Assembly (NCBI RefSeq): GCF_002443295.1
Contig: NZ_BAOS01000040.1
Span: 1 to 45,954, forward strand
Direction of reading: 5' to 3'
From: Candidatus Scalindua japonica
Lineage (GTDB): Bacteria; Planctomycetota; Brocadiia; Brocadiales; Scalinduaceae
Length of the DNA: 45,954 nucleotides
Shown: positions 26,931 to 34,320 of the stretch, piece by piece
Numbering within the stretch: the stretch's first letter is position 1
Layout: each line of letters starts with the position of its first letter
Translations under genes and position numbers: made by a program
Notes under the pieces: model-generated
Seen by the model: the letters and a program-made list of their open reading frames with translations, nothing else
What the model was told of the DNA's origin: nothing
Databases searched by the model: none

Positions 26931-27555
26931 TTTCTAAAAACCTCCTTTTTTTTATAGTTTCTATCTGAATAAAATAGTTTTATATGTTTTGGAATGGATA
27001 TTAATAGCAAAAAAAATGCCTGAGATAAGGTATTTAAATTGTTTTATTCATTTTTTCTACTTTATTCATCTCTAAAGCTTATTTTATAGGTGGGTTACGG
27101 TATTTGGGATAAAGAAAAAATGGTATATTTTTTTTGAGTGAAATAAGATAATTATATCTCACTGCCTAATTGGCAGTCGCTTGATATTGCGAATACTCAA
27201 GATGGTGTCATACTGGCAGTTGGCAGATAGGGGAGGAGTTTTTTACTATAACATAAGGTGTCGCTATTATATATATATCAGTGATCTTATGTGTATCGTA
27301 AGTAGAGATGTGCCGAAGTGGGGATTCGAACCACCTGTCTCCAAGTTTGTAAATGGTTTACATACATATACTTAAGGTGAACCCTTTTTATTAGTATTTT
27401 AAATTTCGTTGATTTAATAATATTAATATTAAATAGTACAGATTCCCGTTATTTTGGAAGAATGTTAAGCTTATTAGGAAACTCGGGGAAAATGCAAAAC
27501 AGTAAGTCTGTAACGTCCTAATTAGTGAATAAAACCTACTGCATTCTCAAATACC
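26931..27555. other. Intergenic region upstream of groEL
   Basis: About 625 bases without a real gene. It contains the groEL ribosome-binding site, a short inverted repeat ACTGCC-TAATT-GGCAGT (27161-27177) with TGGCAG repeated twice more near 27210-27225, and the tRNA-Leu remnant listed separately. The inverted repeat could be an operator for groEL; that is a guess. Confidence 0.4.
27311..27345 (-). pseudogene. tRNA-Leu 3'-end remnant
   Basis: Positions 27311-27332 match the 3' end of the intact tRNA-Leu gene (28669-28690) in 21 of 22 bases, covering the acceptor strand, discriminator and T loop. Beyond that the match ends and the T stem no longer pairs properly. It is in the same orientation as the tRNA, 1358 bases away. 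This is the arrangement left when an element integrates at a tRNA 3' end. Confidence 0.75.
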
Positions 27556-28299
27556 TTATTTTCTACCGAGCTTTATATTGAATTCTGCAAATATTTCATG
27601 GGATTGCATATCTCCTTCGGCTGGTCCCGTAAGCCAAAGCCCGGTATCATCCAGCCCAGCATCCTTTACAATGTCTCCTGCATCATAATATCGATAGCCG
27701 AGGTCTAGTGCAAATCGATCATTGACCTTGAAAGTTGTCCCTGCCATCACTTGCCAGGCAAAGTCTGTTTCGCGTCCACCTGGTATTTCGCCACTGAAAG
27801 GTGGGAAAATCCAATCAATATCATCGAGGTCATTATGAGCGATGCCGACTCCAACACCGACAAATGGTCGAAATCTGGCCAATTTGACCGGTAAGTCATA
27901 ATATCCGTTAAACATATAAGCTGTTGACTTAATATCGGCTTCGAAAAAAGTCCCAGCAGCATCTGCTTCGCCTAATTCAAAATCCCAACGGCGAGAGATT
28001 GTGAAATCCGTACGAAAGCTCTTGTTAAAGCGATAGCCCAAGCCACCGGTAACAATGGGTGAGTTCTCAATGTCGTCAAGCTTGTCACCACCTGTAAGCG
28101 ATGGAAATACTATAAATAGAAATGGATTGATATTTGGATTGTCTTCCTCGAAGTCGGCATCCTTTGACCAGGACTAACCGGAACCAACTTTAAAGTAAAA
28201 CCCGGAGTCCTTGGCAAGTGCCTTCCCTGCCGAAAGAAAAAAGATAATGCAAATTGCCGATACAATTACTACGGTTGGTCTTTTTTTGGATGCGTCCAT
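27556..28299 (-). pseudogene. Outer-membrane beta-barrel protein with one in-frame amber stop
   Basis: Reading from an ATG at 28299 with AGGAGAG upstream gives a signal peptide (MDASKKRP..., hydrophobic run, cleavage near GKALA). After codon 41 (VGSG) a TAG stop occurs at 28176-28174. The same frame then continues without another stop to 27556, totalling 248 codons. The remainder has the alternating pattern of an 8-strand OmpA/OmpW-like barrel (LGYRFNKSFRTDFTISRRW, RPFVGVGVGIAHND, RFALDLGYRYYDAGD) and ends FNIKLGRK, with terminal alternation typical of outer-membrane insertion. A single point change, for example from TAT, TGG or CAG, would explain it. Restart at the TTG at 28041 would give a product without a signal peptide. 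Confidence 0.8.
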
Positions 28300-28668
28300 A
28301 TCTCTCTCCTTTTCTCAATAATTTATGTTTATTACACTTGGAAAAAAATTACATAAAATTTAAGAGTGTTTAGATTAACGGATAACAAGAGATGCATAAT
28401 TTAATAACTGATACTTGCGCTTTATACTAACCTTCATCAGCTTTGTAGTCAATCAACTATCTTAAGTATATCATGTCCTGTTTCATAAAGCAAAACATAT
28501 TATCGGTTGAGACTAAATCAATTACTTATTTTTTTTTCAAAAAGCTTGATGGTCTTTGCGTCTTTACTGAAGGTATGAGGATGTTCTGTGTTTTCTTAGA
28601 AATTCTGTTGTAAGTCTTCGGTTATTTAAGAGAAATGTTAATGATTTGTGTTTAAAAGAGTTAAGATA
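28300..28668. other. Upstream region of the barrel gene
   Basis: No gene seen. On the minus strand TTGACT (28452-28447) and TAGTAT (28429-28424), 17 bp apart, are a candidate promoter for the barrel gene with a leader of about 118 bases. The right part lies between this promoter and the 3' end of tRNA-Leu and would be the inner side of any element inserted at the tRNA. Confidence 0.35.
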
Positions 28669-28752
28669 TGCCGAAGCGGGGATTCGAACCCCGACATCCT
28701 TGCGGACACTAGCTCCTGAAGCTAGCGCGTCTGCCAATTCCGCCACTTCGGC
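28669..28752 (-). tRNA. tRNA-Leu (anticodon CAG)
   Basis: An 84-base gene on the minus strand starting GCCGAAGTGGCGG and ending CTTCGGCA. The acceptor stem GCCGAAG/CTTCGGC is perfect, and the anticodon stem CTAGC/GCTAG encloses the loop TTCAGGA with anticodon CAG. A class II long variable arm (TGTCCGCAAGGAT region) and GGTTCGAATCC T arm are present. CCA is not encoded. A TATAAT on the minus strand (28799-28794) may serve as its -10. Confidence 0.96.
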
Positions 28753-28887
28753 ATGTTGTTGAAGAATAACAACTTAAGTTATTATCAGAAAATATTATAG
28801 ATATTTATGTGATAAATACCAGTTTATTCCAGTTAAATATTTTATTGCTTTGCTCAGGTAAGTAGGTATTCTATTGTTACATTTCTG

Positions 28888-29153
28888 TCACGCTCTTTTT
28901 CCAGTAGTCGGATTAATCAACCTTGTCTCCAATGTATTACCCGATGAGAAAAACTGTGCAGGTGCTGACTGCGTAAAATTTAAACGTCTATGGAATCCGC
29001 CAGGTAACACAACTCTACCATTACCACCTATGTTAGTTATTGCTATCTTTTGCCCACCATACTCTATCCAGAATTTTATTTCTATTAGTGCTGGTTCGTT
29101 ATTGGGGTTACTAATTCATATTTTAATTCCATACAAAGATATATTTTTTGCAT
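28888..29153 (-). pseudogene. Frameshifted 88-codon gene of unknown function
   Basis: An ATG at 29153 has an excellent AGGAGG (29168-29163) nine bases upstream. It opens a frame reading MQKIYLCMELKYELVTP, after which the frame is lost at a run of four C (plus-strand G, 29104-29107). Adding one base restores a second, clearly protein-like stretch beginning NNEPALIEIKFWIEYGG, through VVLPGGFHRRLNFTQ, to a TGA at 28890-28888; the second frame has a stop just before the junction, so it cannot start alone. The total is 266 bases, exactly one short of 89 codons. The product is not recognised. Either the gene is dead, the base is a sequencing error, or slippage at the C run is used. The IS element inserted just upstream probably removed its promoter. 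Confidence 0.65.
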
Positions 29154-29173
29154 AATTCCATGCCTCCTTACTT

Positions 29174-30871
29174 CCCTATAACCTAAATTGGAGAAAAAAG
29201 TTAATAACTATGCAATGTGTCTTCCTGGATGCCGAAAGCATCAAAAATAATTTTTTGTCTTTTGGATAATTCGCTGAGAATCGGATCGTTTTTCTCTATG
29301 TGAGTGATTTTTAATTTTTTGAGTTCAGCAAATAATTCTTTTACTGTGTATTTGTTAAATAACTTCTTTTCCTTCATAACTCTTGATGCTTCTGCATAGA
29401 TAATCAACGCAACAAATTTTATAAATAAACGGCCATCGACATTATATTGACTATGTGCTCGCAACCTATCTCCATTCATTTCATTTTTGTATATATCAAA
29501 CATTTTTTCAACCTGATCTTTTTGGCGATAAAGATTTAATACTTCCGCTTTGTCCATTTGTTGTTTGTTTGTTATTAACACAAAGCTTCCCATTTTATAA
29601 ATAAACGATTTTATCTTTTTTGCATTTTTTTCTATCCGCAATGTCGTTTTATTCCATTTAAAATAATCTCTGTATTGTTCTGGAATATTTAACTTTCTAT
29701 ATTTCAGGTATTCCTTAAGCACTTTAAAACTTTTATCCTTAAACTTCTCCTCGTATTCGAATAATACTGAGAAAAAATTATGTTTTTGTTCTACTTCAGA
29801 TTTTTCATTGAAAAAAATATGTGCGTCAAATTCGTTTCCATCAAATTCAAAAGGTCTTTGCTGGTAATGCAGTATCTCTTCATTGAATTTAAAGGCACTG
29901 GAAAGATCTGACAATAATCGTTTATTTTTTTTTATTAAAGTCTTTACTTTTTTTAAGCTAAAAGGCAGTGGCTGAACAAAGGACACTTTGCTTTTGCTGT
30001 TATTCATTTCCAATACATTTGCTTTACTAAAGAAACCTCTATCCAGCACAAACAAAATGTCTTTTAGCTTGAATACTTTCAAATACTCAACGCAGTTCTT
30101 TAAGGTAGTAACATCTACAATACTTCCAGGGTATAAATTGTAATAAATGGGTAAAGAGTGATTGTGGCAAAATGTTACTCCCATATTTAATTGAGGTAGA
30201 TTCTCTTTATCACGATTGTAACCCCATTCTATAAAATCAACGTTTGTAGAGTAGCTGGAAATAGAAGTTATATCGTAAAATATCCCGTTGATTGGCTTTA
30301 AATGTTCTATCCATTTTTGAACAAACTCTACCCTTTGTGATTGCGATCTTCCCAAAATATCACACAGTTTTGATATGTCAGGAGAATACATCTTTTTAAC
30401 TCTCGGCAAATTATGCTCATCAAGCCAATAAGGAAACAGGTACAAGGCCGAGGCTTCTATAATTTCATAAAATGCTAATGCTAATATCTCTTGATAGTTA
30501 TCAGGAAAGAGAGATTTTAAAATCTCCGTCAATCCAAGCTTGTCTGATAAAAATCTTAGCAAAAAGACGTTGCCTTGTCCTTTTGAGACCAAACTGGAAC
30601 GGATTTGCTTGGTTTTATCCTTATTTACGTTCCGTTTTGGACCGATATAGGTTCTTCGTTGACGTGATTGCTTTTTTGCTTTATCCCAGTAACTTTCTAC
30701 CTTGTAGAGGTATATCCTACCTTTTATTTTCTGCTCTACAGTATAAGCCATAGTATTAACTATTTAATAACTAGTAAATAGCCGTATAGTACGGTATATA
30801 CAGTATTAATGCAAATATTAATTCATTGGCTATATATATACCTATGCCTCCATAATCCTACGGATATAAGG
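29174..30871 (-). mobile_element. IS1634-like insertion sequence (boundaries tentative)
   Basis: The transposase gene is bracketed by sequences that align as imperfect inverted ends: CCCTATAACCTAAATTGGAG from 29174 and, on the opposite strand from 30871, CCTTATATCCGTAGG then ATTATGGAG. The resulting length of about 1.7 kb is normal for the family. I could not find a target duplication, so the exact ends are uncertain. Confidence 0.4.
29201..30751 (-). CDS. IS1634-family (IS4-like DDE) transposase
   Basis: A 516-residue transposase that appears intact. N-terminal residues 1-50 are the basic YIGPKRN-type opening of the IS1634 group. Catalytic residues can be placed: the first Asp in GIFYDITSIS (about residue 160), the second in FVLDRGFFSK (about 238), and the Glu in the YRQKDQVEKMFDIYK motif (Y-x2-R-x3-E-x6-K style, about 430), followed by the NGDRLRAHSQ segment. 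It cuts and pastes its own element. Lower GC content and the lack of any operon relation to its neighbours fit a mobile gene. Confidence 0.88.
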   Translation of the reverse strand: MAYTVEQKIKGRIYLYKVESYWDKAKKQSRQRRTYIGPKRNVNKDKTKQIRSSLVSKGQGNVFLLRFLSDKLGLTEILKSLFPDNYQEILALAFYEIIEASALYLFPYWLDEHNLPRVKKMYSPDISKLCDILGRSQSQRVEFVQKWIEHLKPINGIFYDITSISSYSTNVDFIEWGYNRDKENLPQLNMGVTFCHNHSLPIYYNLYPGSIVDVTTLKNCVEYLKVFKLKDILFVLDRGFFSKANVLEMNNSKSKVSFVQPLPFSLKKVKTLIKKNKRLLSDLSSAFKFNEEILHYQQRPFEFDGNEFDAHIFFNEKSEVEQKHNFFSVLFEYEEKFKDKSFKVLKEYLKYRKLNIPEQYRDYFKWNKTTLRIEKNAKKIKSFIYKMGSFVLITNKQQMDKAEVLNLYRQKDQVEKMFDIYKNEMNGDRLRAHSQYNVDGRLFIKFVALIIYAEASRVMKEKKLFNKYTVKELFAELKKLKITHIEKNDPILSELSKRQKIIFDAFGIQEDTLHSY

Positions 30872-31257
30872 TACAATTATTAATAATCATCAAACGTTTA
30901 GTGTCTCTGTCTCTCACCACACAACCTTATACAAGAAAATAATCTCTGCCTTTTATATCAAGATCAGTTGATGACCGTGGTTGTTTATGCTATGCAAAAT
31001 TACCAAATTATGACCAACATCTATTAGTGGGTTTTTAGTATTGCATAATATTTGATCTTTTATTGCAATAATAAGTTCAGTAATTCCAAATAGACATACA
31101 CTTTTAATCCTGGTGATAATTGGATGGCTGTAAATCTTTCTCCAAAGAAGGATTATACAGGAACAGTTATTCGAATTTAAGTGTATAAGTGTGTAATAAG
31201 CCTTGAAAATGTAAGGTTTAATTGTTAATATAAGAAACTTTAGATCTGTTTGTCACT
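30752..31257. other. Gap between the IS element and smpB
   Basis: No gene. It includes the probable right end of the IS (to about 30871), a small palindrome CCGTA-TAG-TACGG (30782-30794), a direct repeat ATTAAT around 30806-30823, and the smpB promoter near the right end. Confidence 0.4.
31203..31231 (+). promoter_or_regulatory. Candidate promoter of smpB
   Basis: TTGAAA at 31203-31208 and TAATAT at 31226-31231 are separated by 17 bp. Transcription would start near 31238, about 20 bases before the smpB ATG. It may also serve ssrA, which begins only 20 bases after smpB. Confidence 0.4.
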
Positions 31258-31698
31258 ATGGAAATTGTAGCTACGAATAAGAAGGCCCGCTTTAATTATG
31301 AAATTATTGAAAAAATAGAGTCGGGTATTTCGTTAAAAGGAACAGAAGTTAAATCTGTTCGGAATAAGAATGTCAGTATAGGTGAAAGTTACGCTCAAAT
31401 AAAGGAAAATGAGGTTTTTCTTCATAATTTGCACATTAGTCCATACGAGCAGGGAAATCGGGAGAACCATGATCCTGTACGTGTGAGAAAATTACTCCTT
31501 CATAAACAGGAGATTAAAAAACTGGTTAGTAAAATACAGCTTAAGGGACTCTCTTTAGTCCCTCTTTCAATTTATTTAAGGAAAGGAAAAGTAAAGATTG
31601 AGTTGGCAGTTGGACGAGGCAAACGATTGGTAGATAAAAGAGAATCCATAAAGAAAAGAACAATTGAACGTGAGATTAGTCGTATCGTTAAAAAATAA
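31258..31698 (+). CDS. smpB: SsrA-binding protein SmpB
   Basis: A 146-residue OB-fold protein that binds tmRNA and brings it to stalled ribosomes in place of the anticodon arm. Family motifs include NKKARFNYEIIEKIESGISL, GTEVKSVRNKNVSI, the HISPYEQGN segment, and the basic C-terminal tail KRESIKKRTIEREISRIVKK, which becomes helical in the mRNA channel. tmRNA lies immediately downstream on the same strand, so the two partners of trans-translation are encoded together. Confidence 0.96.
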   Translation: MEIVATNKKARFNYEIIEKIESGISLKGTEVKSVRNKNVSIGESYAQIKENEVFLHNLHISPYEQGNRENHDPVRVRKLLLHKQEIKKLVSKIQLKGLSLVPLSIYLRKGKVKIELAVGRGKRLVDKRESIKKRTIEREISRIVKK

Positions 31699-31718
31699 AT
31701 AGTTATATGTAAACTTAA

Positions 31719-32075
31719 GGGGGCGAAAGGTTTCGACCGAGTAACTGGATGCAAGAGTTGCACTCTGAGGTGGTCAGGAGGCCTCATAAAAAACCTGGCA
31801 AAAACTTAAATGCAGATCATCAAGAACTTGCATTAGCTGCGTAAAACCAGCTGCGTCTTTTCAATTCTCTCCTGCGGAGTTGAATGGGCGAAAAATAGCA
31901 GGATTGTTAAATCTTTTCTCTCAAAGGGGGTTTAATGAAACTTTATTTTGAGATAGTTGTTTTGAAGGCCTGTCTGTCGGCATTCAAAACGACGAAATCA
32001 AAAGATAGACTATGTGTGTAGACGCTTTTGCTGAAATACTTTGGGACGCGGGTTCGATTCCCGCCGCTTCCACCA
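31719..32075 (+). ncRNA. ssrA: tmRNA (one-piece)
   Basis: The gene runs from GGGGGCG (31719-31725) to CGCTTCC-ACCA (32065-32075). These ends pair as a tRNA-like acceptor stem with two G-U pairs, and CCA is encoded. The 3' part carries the T arm (GGGTTCGATTCCC). The tag reading frame is at 31797-31844 and encodes GKNLNADHQELALAA followed by TAA, ending in the usual ALAA degradation signal. The G-K opening resembles Bacillus-type tags. Linear, not circularly permuted, and 20 bases after smpB. Confidence 0.96.
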
Positions 32076-32136
32076 TTAGACCTGTTAATGTAACACATTA
32101 TTATTTATTTAATGATTAAGGATACTTTCACAAAAG

Positions 32137-32525
32137 ATGGGCTCTGCAAGGATCTTAGTTATTGCGGATGCCTGGGAAACCGTAGATGGGCATAGAGGCT
32201 TTTTCGAGTTATGCAGTTTGGAGACAGGAGTTGCGCTGAACACGAAGGTCTCAGGTCTCATTGGTAATCCAGGAAGAGAGAAGAATGGATCTTGCAATAA
32301 TTGCTTTTAAGGTCCAGAATATATCTTGGGTTGATGTCTTATCCAAGGTCAGTGCCGTAGACCCATTTATTCCTGCTATTTTAATTCATGGAAGTAGTTC
32401 TAAACGAATTAAATCGATATTTAAAATCAGATATTCAGGCATACATTCCAAAACCAATTGAATGGGATTCTTTTCTCCAAAAAGTAAAAAAAATACTTGC
32501 CTCTCAAGTGAGTACAGTAGCATAA
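32137..32525 (+). pseudogene. Receiver-domain (CheY-like) protein, twice frameshifted
   Basis: Three successive frames together read like one response-regulator receiver domain. Frame one from ATG 32137 gives MGSARILVIADAWE..., frame two (from about 32285) gives MDLAIIAFKVQNISWVDVLS and FIPAILIHGSSS, and frame three gives SDIQAYIPKPIEWDSFL to the stop at 32525. The total of 389 bases is two more than 129 codons, as expected after two single-base insertions. The KP pair near the end is the conserved receiver lysine. The phospho-acceptor position appears to be Ala (IIAF) rather than Asp, so signalling capacity was probably lost before or with the frameshifts. It could be the remnant of a larger two-component gene. 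Confidence 0.6.
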
Positions 32526-32559
32526 ATCGCTTTTCAAACCCTAACCCAGACAAACGGGA

Positions 32560-32705
32560 AAACCAGAAATCCGAAGCACAAAATTCGAAACAAATCCGAA
32601 TGCTAAAGAAATAAATGTTCTAAAAAAACATGTTCAAAGCTGTACATTTAAGATTTTAGCATTTAGGTTTTTTATTTGTTTCTGATTTCGATATTCAAAT
32701 ATTTT
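32560..32705. repeat. Degenerate palindromic intergenic repeat
   Basis: The left half (ATTCGAAACAAATCCGAATG then CTAAAG, 32588-32612) and the reverse complement of the right half (about 32650-32700; GAAACAAAT, then AATGCTAAA and TAAATGT) are similar, forming a long imperfect inverted repeat around AACATGTT. The composition resembles an eroded family of dispersed palindromes found in other genomes. It lies between the receiver pseudogene and dacB, with no gene content. Confidence 0.45.
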
Positions 32706-32720
32706 TATTAAGAGACTAAG

Positions 32721-34220
32721 ATGAAACTCTTTTTGAGCAAGAAACATACCACATACAAAATCCCCTTTTTCTTCTTAGTCCTCCTCCTGCTCTTTTATGC
32801 CATATGTCTGGAAAGTGGATGGTCCACTCCTGAAAACAGAGAACTTAAGGACGATATAGATGCTATATTACAGAAATATAAATCCAAAAATACCCAAGTG
32901 GGAATAAGCATATTTTCGATTAGTAATAATAAATATCTATATGAATTCAATTCTGATGAACTTTTTGTAGTTGCTTCCAATATGAAGTTGTTTACGACAG
33001 CAACTGCCCTTGTCTATCTTGGAGCGGGTTATGAATTTAAAACTGAAATACTCTATCGTGGTAATATCTCCGTTGATGGCAAACTGGATGGTGATATTAT
33101 CATAAAAGGAAGTGGTGACCCAAATATATCAGGAAGGTTCTTCGATGGCAATGTAACCGCAGTTCCTGCCTATTGGGCTGACAGGATCAGGGAGCATGGA
33201 ATACAGGTAATTAATGGTGATATCATTGCGGATGACAGCATCTTTGATAGAGAATTTGTTCATAGTAACTGGCCTAAAGACCAGCTTACGAAATGGTACT
33301 GCGCGCCTGTAAGCGGTCTCTCTTTTAACGATAACTGTGTTGATGTGATAGTAGAACCTGACAGTAAACCAGGAGGTCTTATTTCCGTTCGGACAGAGCC
33401 TGAAACATCTTTTGTAAAAATAATTAATAAATGTAAAACTACTGCGTTAAAATCAAAACAGTCTTATTCATTGTACAGGAAGCCATTTGAAAACCAGATT
33501 TATCTCAAAGGTTTTTTGTGGTTAAAGAGTAAGCCGAGGAGAGAGTGGATGGCTATTTATAATCCTCCATTGTATCTGACTACTGTATTCAAAGAGATGT
33601 TAGAAAATAAAGATATCCGTATTTTGGGGGAAGCACGGGTTATAAATGAGTCGGATAAAAATACCGGGAACAGGCTCCATAAATTATTCACTACCACTTC
33701 AAGTTTAAGACAATCTATTACAGTAGCCAATAAGCGTAGCCAGGGATTCTACGCGGAACAGATACTGAAGGCTCTTGGGGCAATCATGAATAACGACGGC
33801 TCTTTTTCAGGAGGGTTGGAGGTAATTATAGATTTCATTACAAAATTAGGAATCCCGGAGGAGAGTTATCATCTTGATGATGGTTCCGGATTATCCAAAA
33901 AAAACAAATTAACGCCGGAAATGTTCACAAGATTACTACGCTATATGTACAAACATAAAAATGCCGGAATCTTCCTGAAATCACTTCCAATAGCGGGGAC
34001 AGATGGCACTCTGAAAAAACGCTTGAGAGAAAAACCATATAAATCGAGAATAAGAGCAAAGACAGGGTATGTTAATGGGACAAGTACACTTTCTGGCTAT
34101 GTTAAGACATTAGACGAGGAAGTGATAGCATTTTCAATATTGGTAAACAAAATAAGAGGTAGTGCCTGGAAGGCAAAGCAGCTTCAAGATGCTATATGTA
34201 AGTTTCTGGTTACTTATTAA
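32721..34220 (+). CDS. dacB: D-alanyl-D-alanine carboxypeptidase/endopeptidase (PBP4, peptidase S13)
   Basis: A 499-residue penicillin-binding protein with an N-terminal signal/anchor (basic start, hydrophobic residues about 12-32). The S13 active site is complete: ASNMKLFTTA gives the SxxK nucleophile (about residue 90), DDGSGLSKKN gives the SxN-type motif (about 392-401), and AKTGYVNGTS gives KTG (about 445). The long insertion between the first two motifs is the normal S13 domain II/III. It trims or cleaves peptidoglycan cross-links in the periplasm. Its presence implies a peptidoglycan wall. It stands alone, downstream of a repeat, and converges on uvrA. Confidence 0.92.
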   Translation: MKLFLSKKHTTYKIPFFFLVLLLLFYAICLESGWSTPENRELKDDIDAILQKYKSKNTQVGISIFSISNNKYLYEFNSDELFVVASNMKLFTTATALVYLGAGYEFKTEILYRGNISVDGKLDGDIIIKGSGDPNISGRFFDGNVTAVPAYWADRIREHGIQVINGDIIADDSIFDREFVHSNWPKDQLTKWYCAPVSGLSFNDNCVDVIVEPDSKPGGLISVRTEPETSFVKIINKCKTTALKSKQSYSLYRKPFENQIYLKGFLWLKSKPRREWMAIYNPPLYLTTVFKEMLENKDIRILGEARVINESDKNTGNRLHKLFTTTSSLRQSITVANKRSQGFYAEQILKALGAIMNNDGSFSGGLEVIIDFITKLGIPEESYHLDDGSGLSKKNKLTPEMFTRLLRYMYKHKNAGIFLKSLPIAGTDGTLKKRLREKPYKSRIRAKTGYVNGTSTLSGYVKTLDEEVIAFSILVNKIRGSAWKAKQLQDAICKFLVTY

Positions 34221-34262
34221 ATAGACACTAATTTTCACCTATTATCACGAATTAAAAAACAA

Positions 34263-34291
34263 TTGACACGCAGAACGTATTTTACTATATA
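34263..34291 (+). promoter_or_regulatory. Promoter-like sequence pointing antisense into uvrA
   Basis: TTGACA (34263-34268) and TATATA (34286-34291) are 17 bp apart, on the plus strand. The site is between the convergent ends of dacB and uvrA. Any transcript would run antisense to the 3' end of uvrA. No plus-strand gene follows it. Confidence 0.3.
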
Positions 34292-34320
34292 TTCAAAGAC
34301 GTGTCCATGGTATCATCACT

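Noticed and set aside
26931-27180. CIRCE/HrcA operator upstream of groEL
   Set aside because: The TTAGCACTC/GAGTGCTAA pair is absent; only a short unrelated inverted repeat is present.
28564-28746. Minus-strand 60-codon protein ([11 protein letters not shown]...)
   Set aside because: This is the well-known spurious translation of a tRNA-Leu gene.
28874-29155. Plus-strand frame of 93 codons
   Set aside because: The opposite strand has a strong ribosome-binding site and better protein-like sequence (the frameshifted gene), so the plus-strand frame is its shadow.
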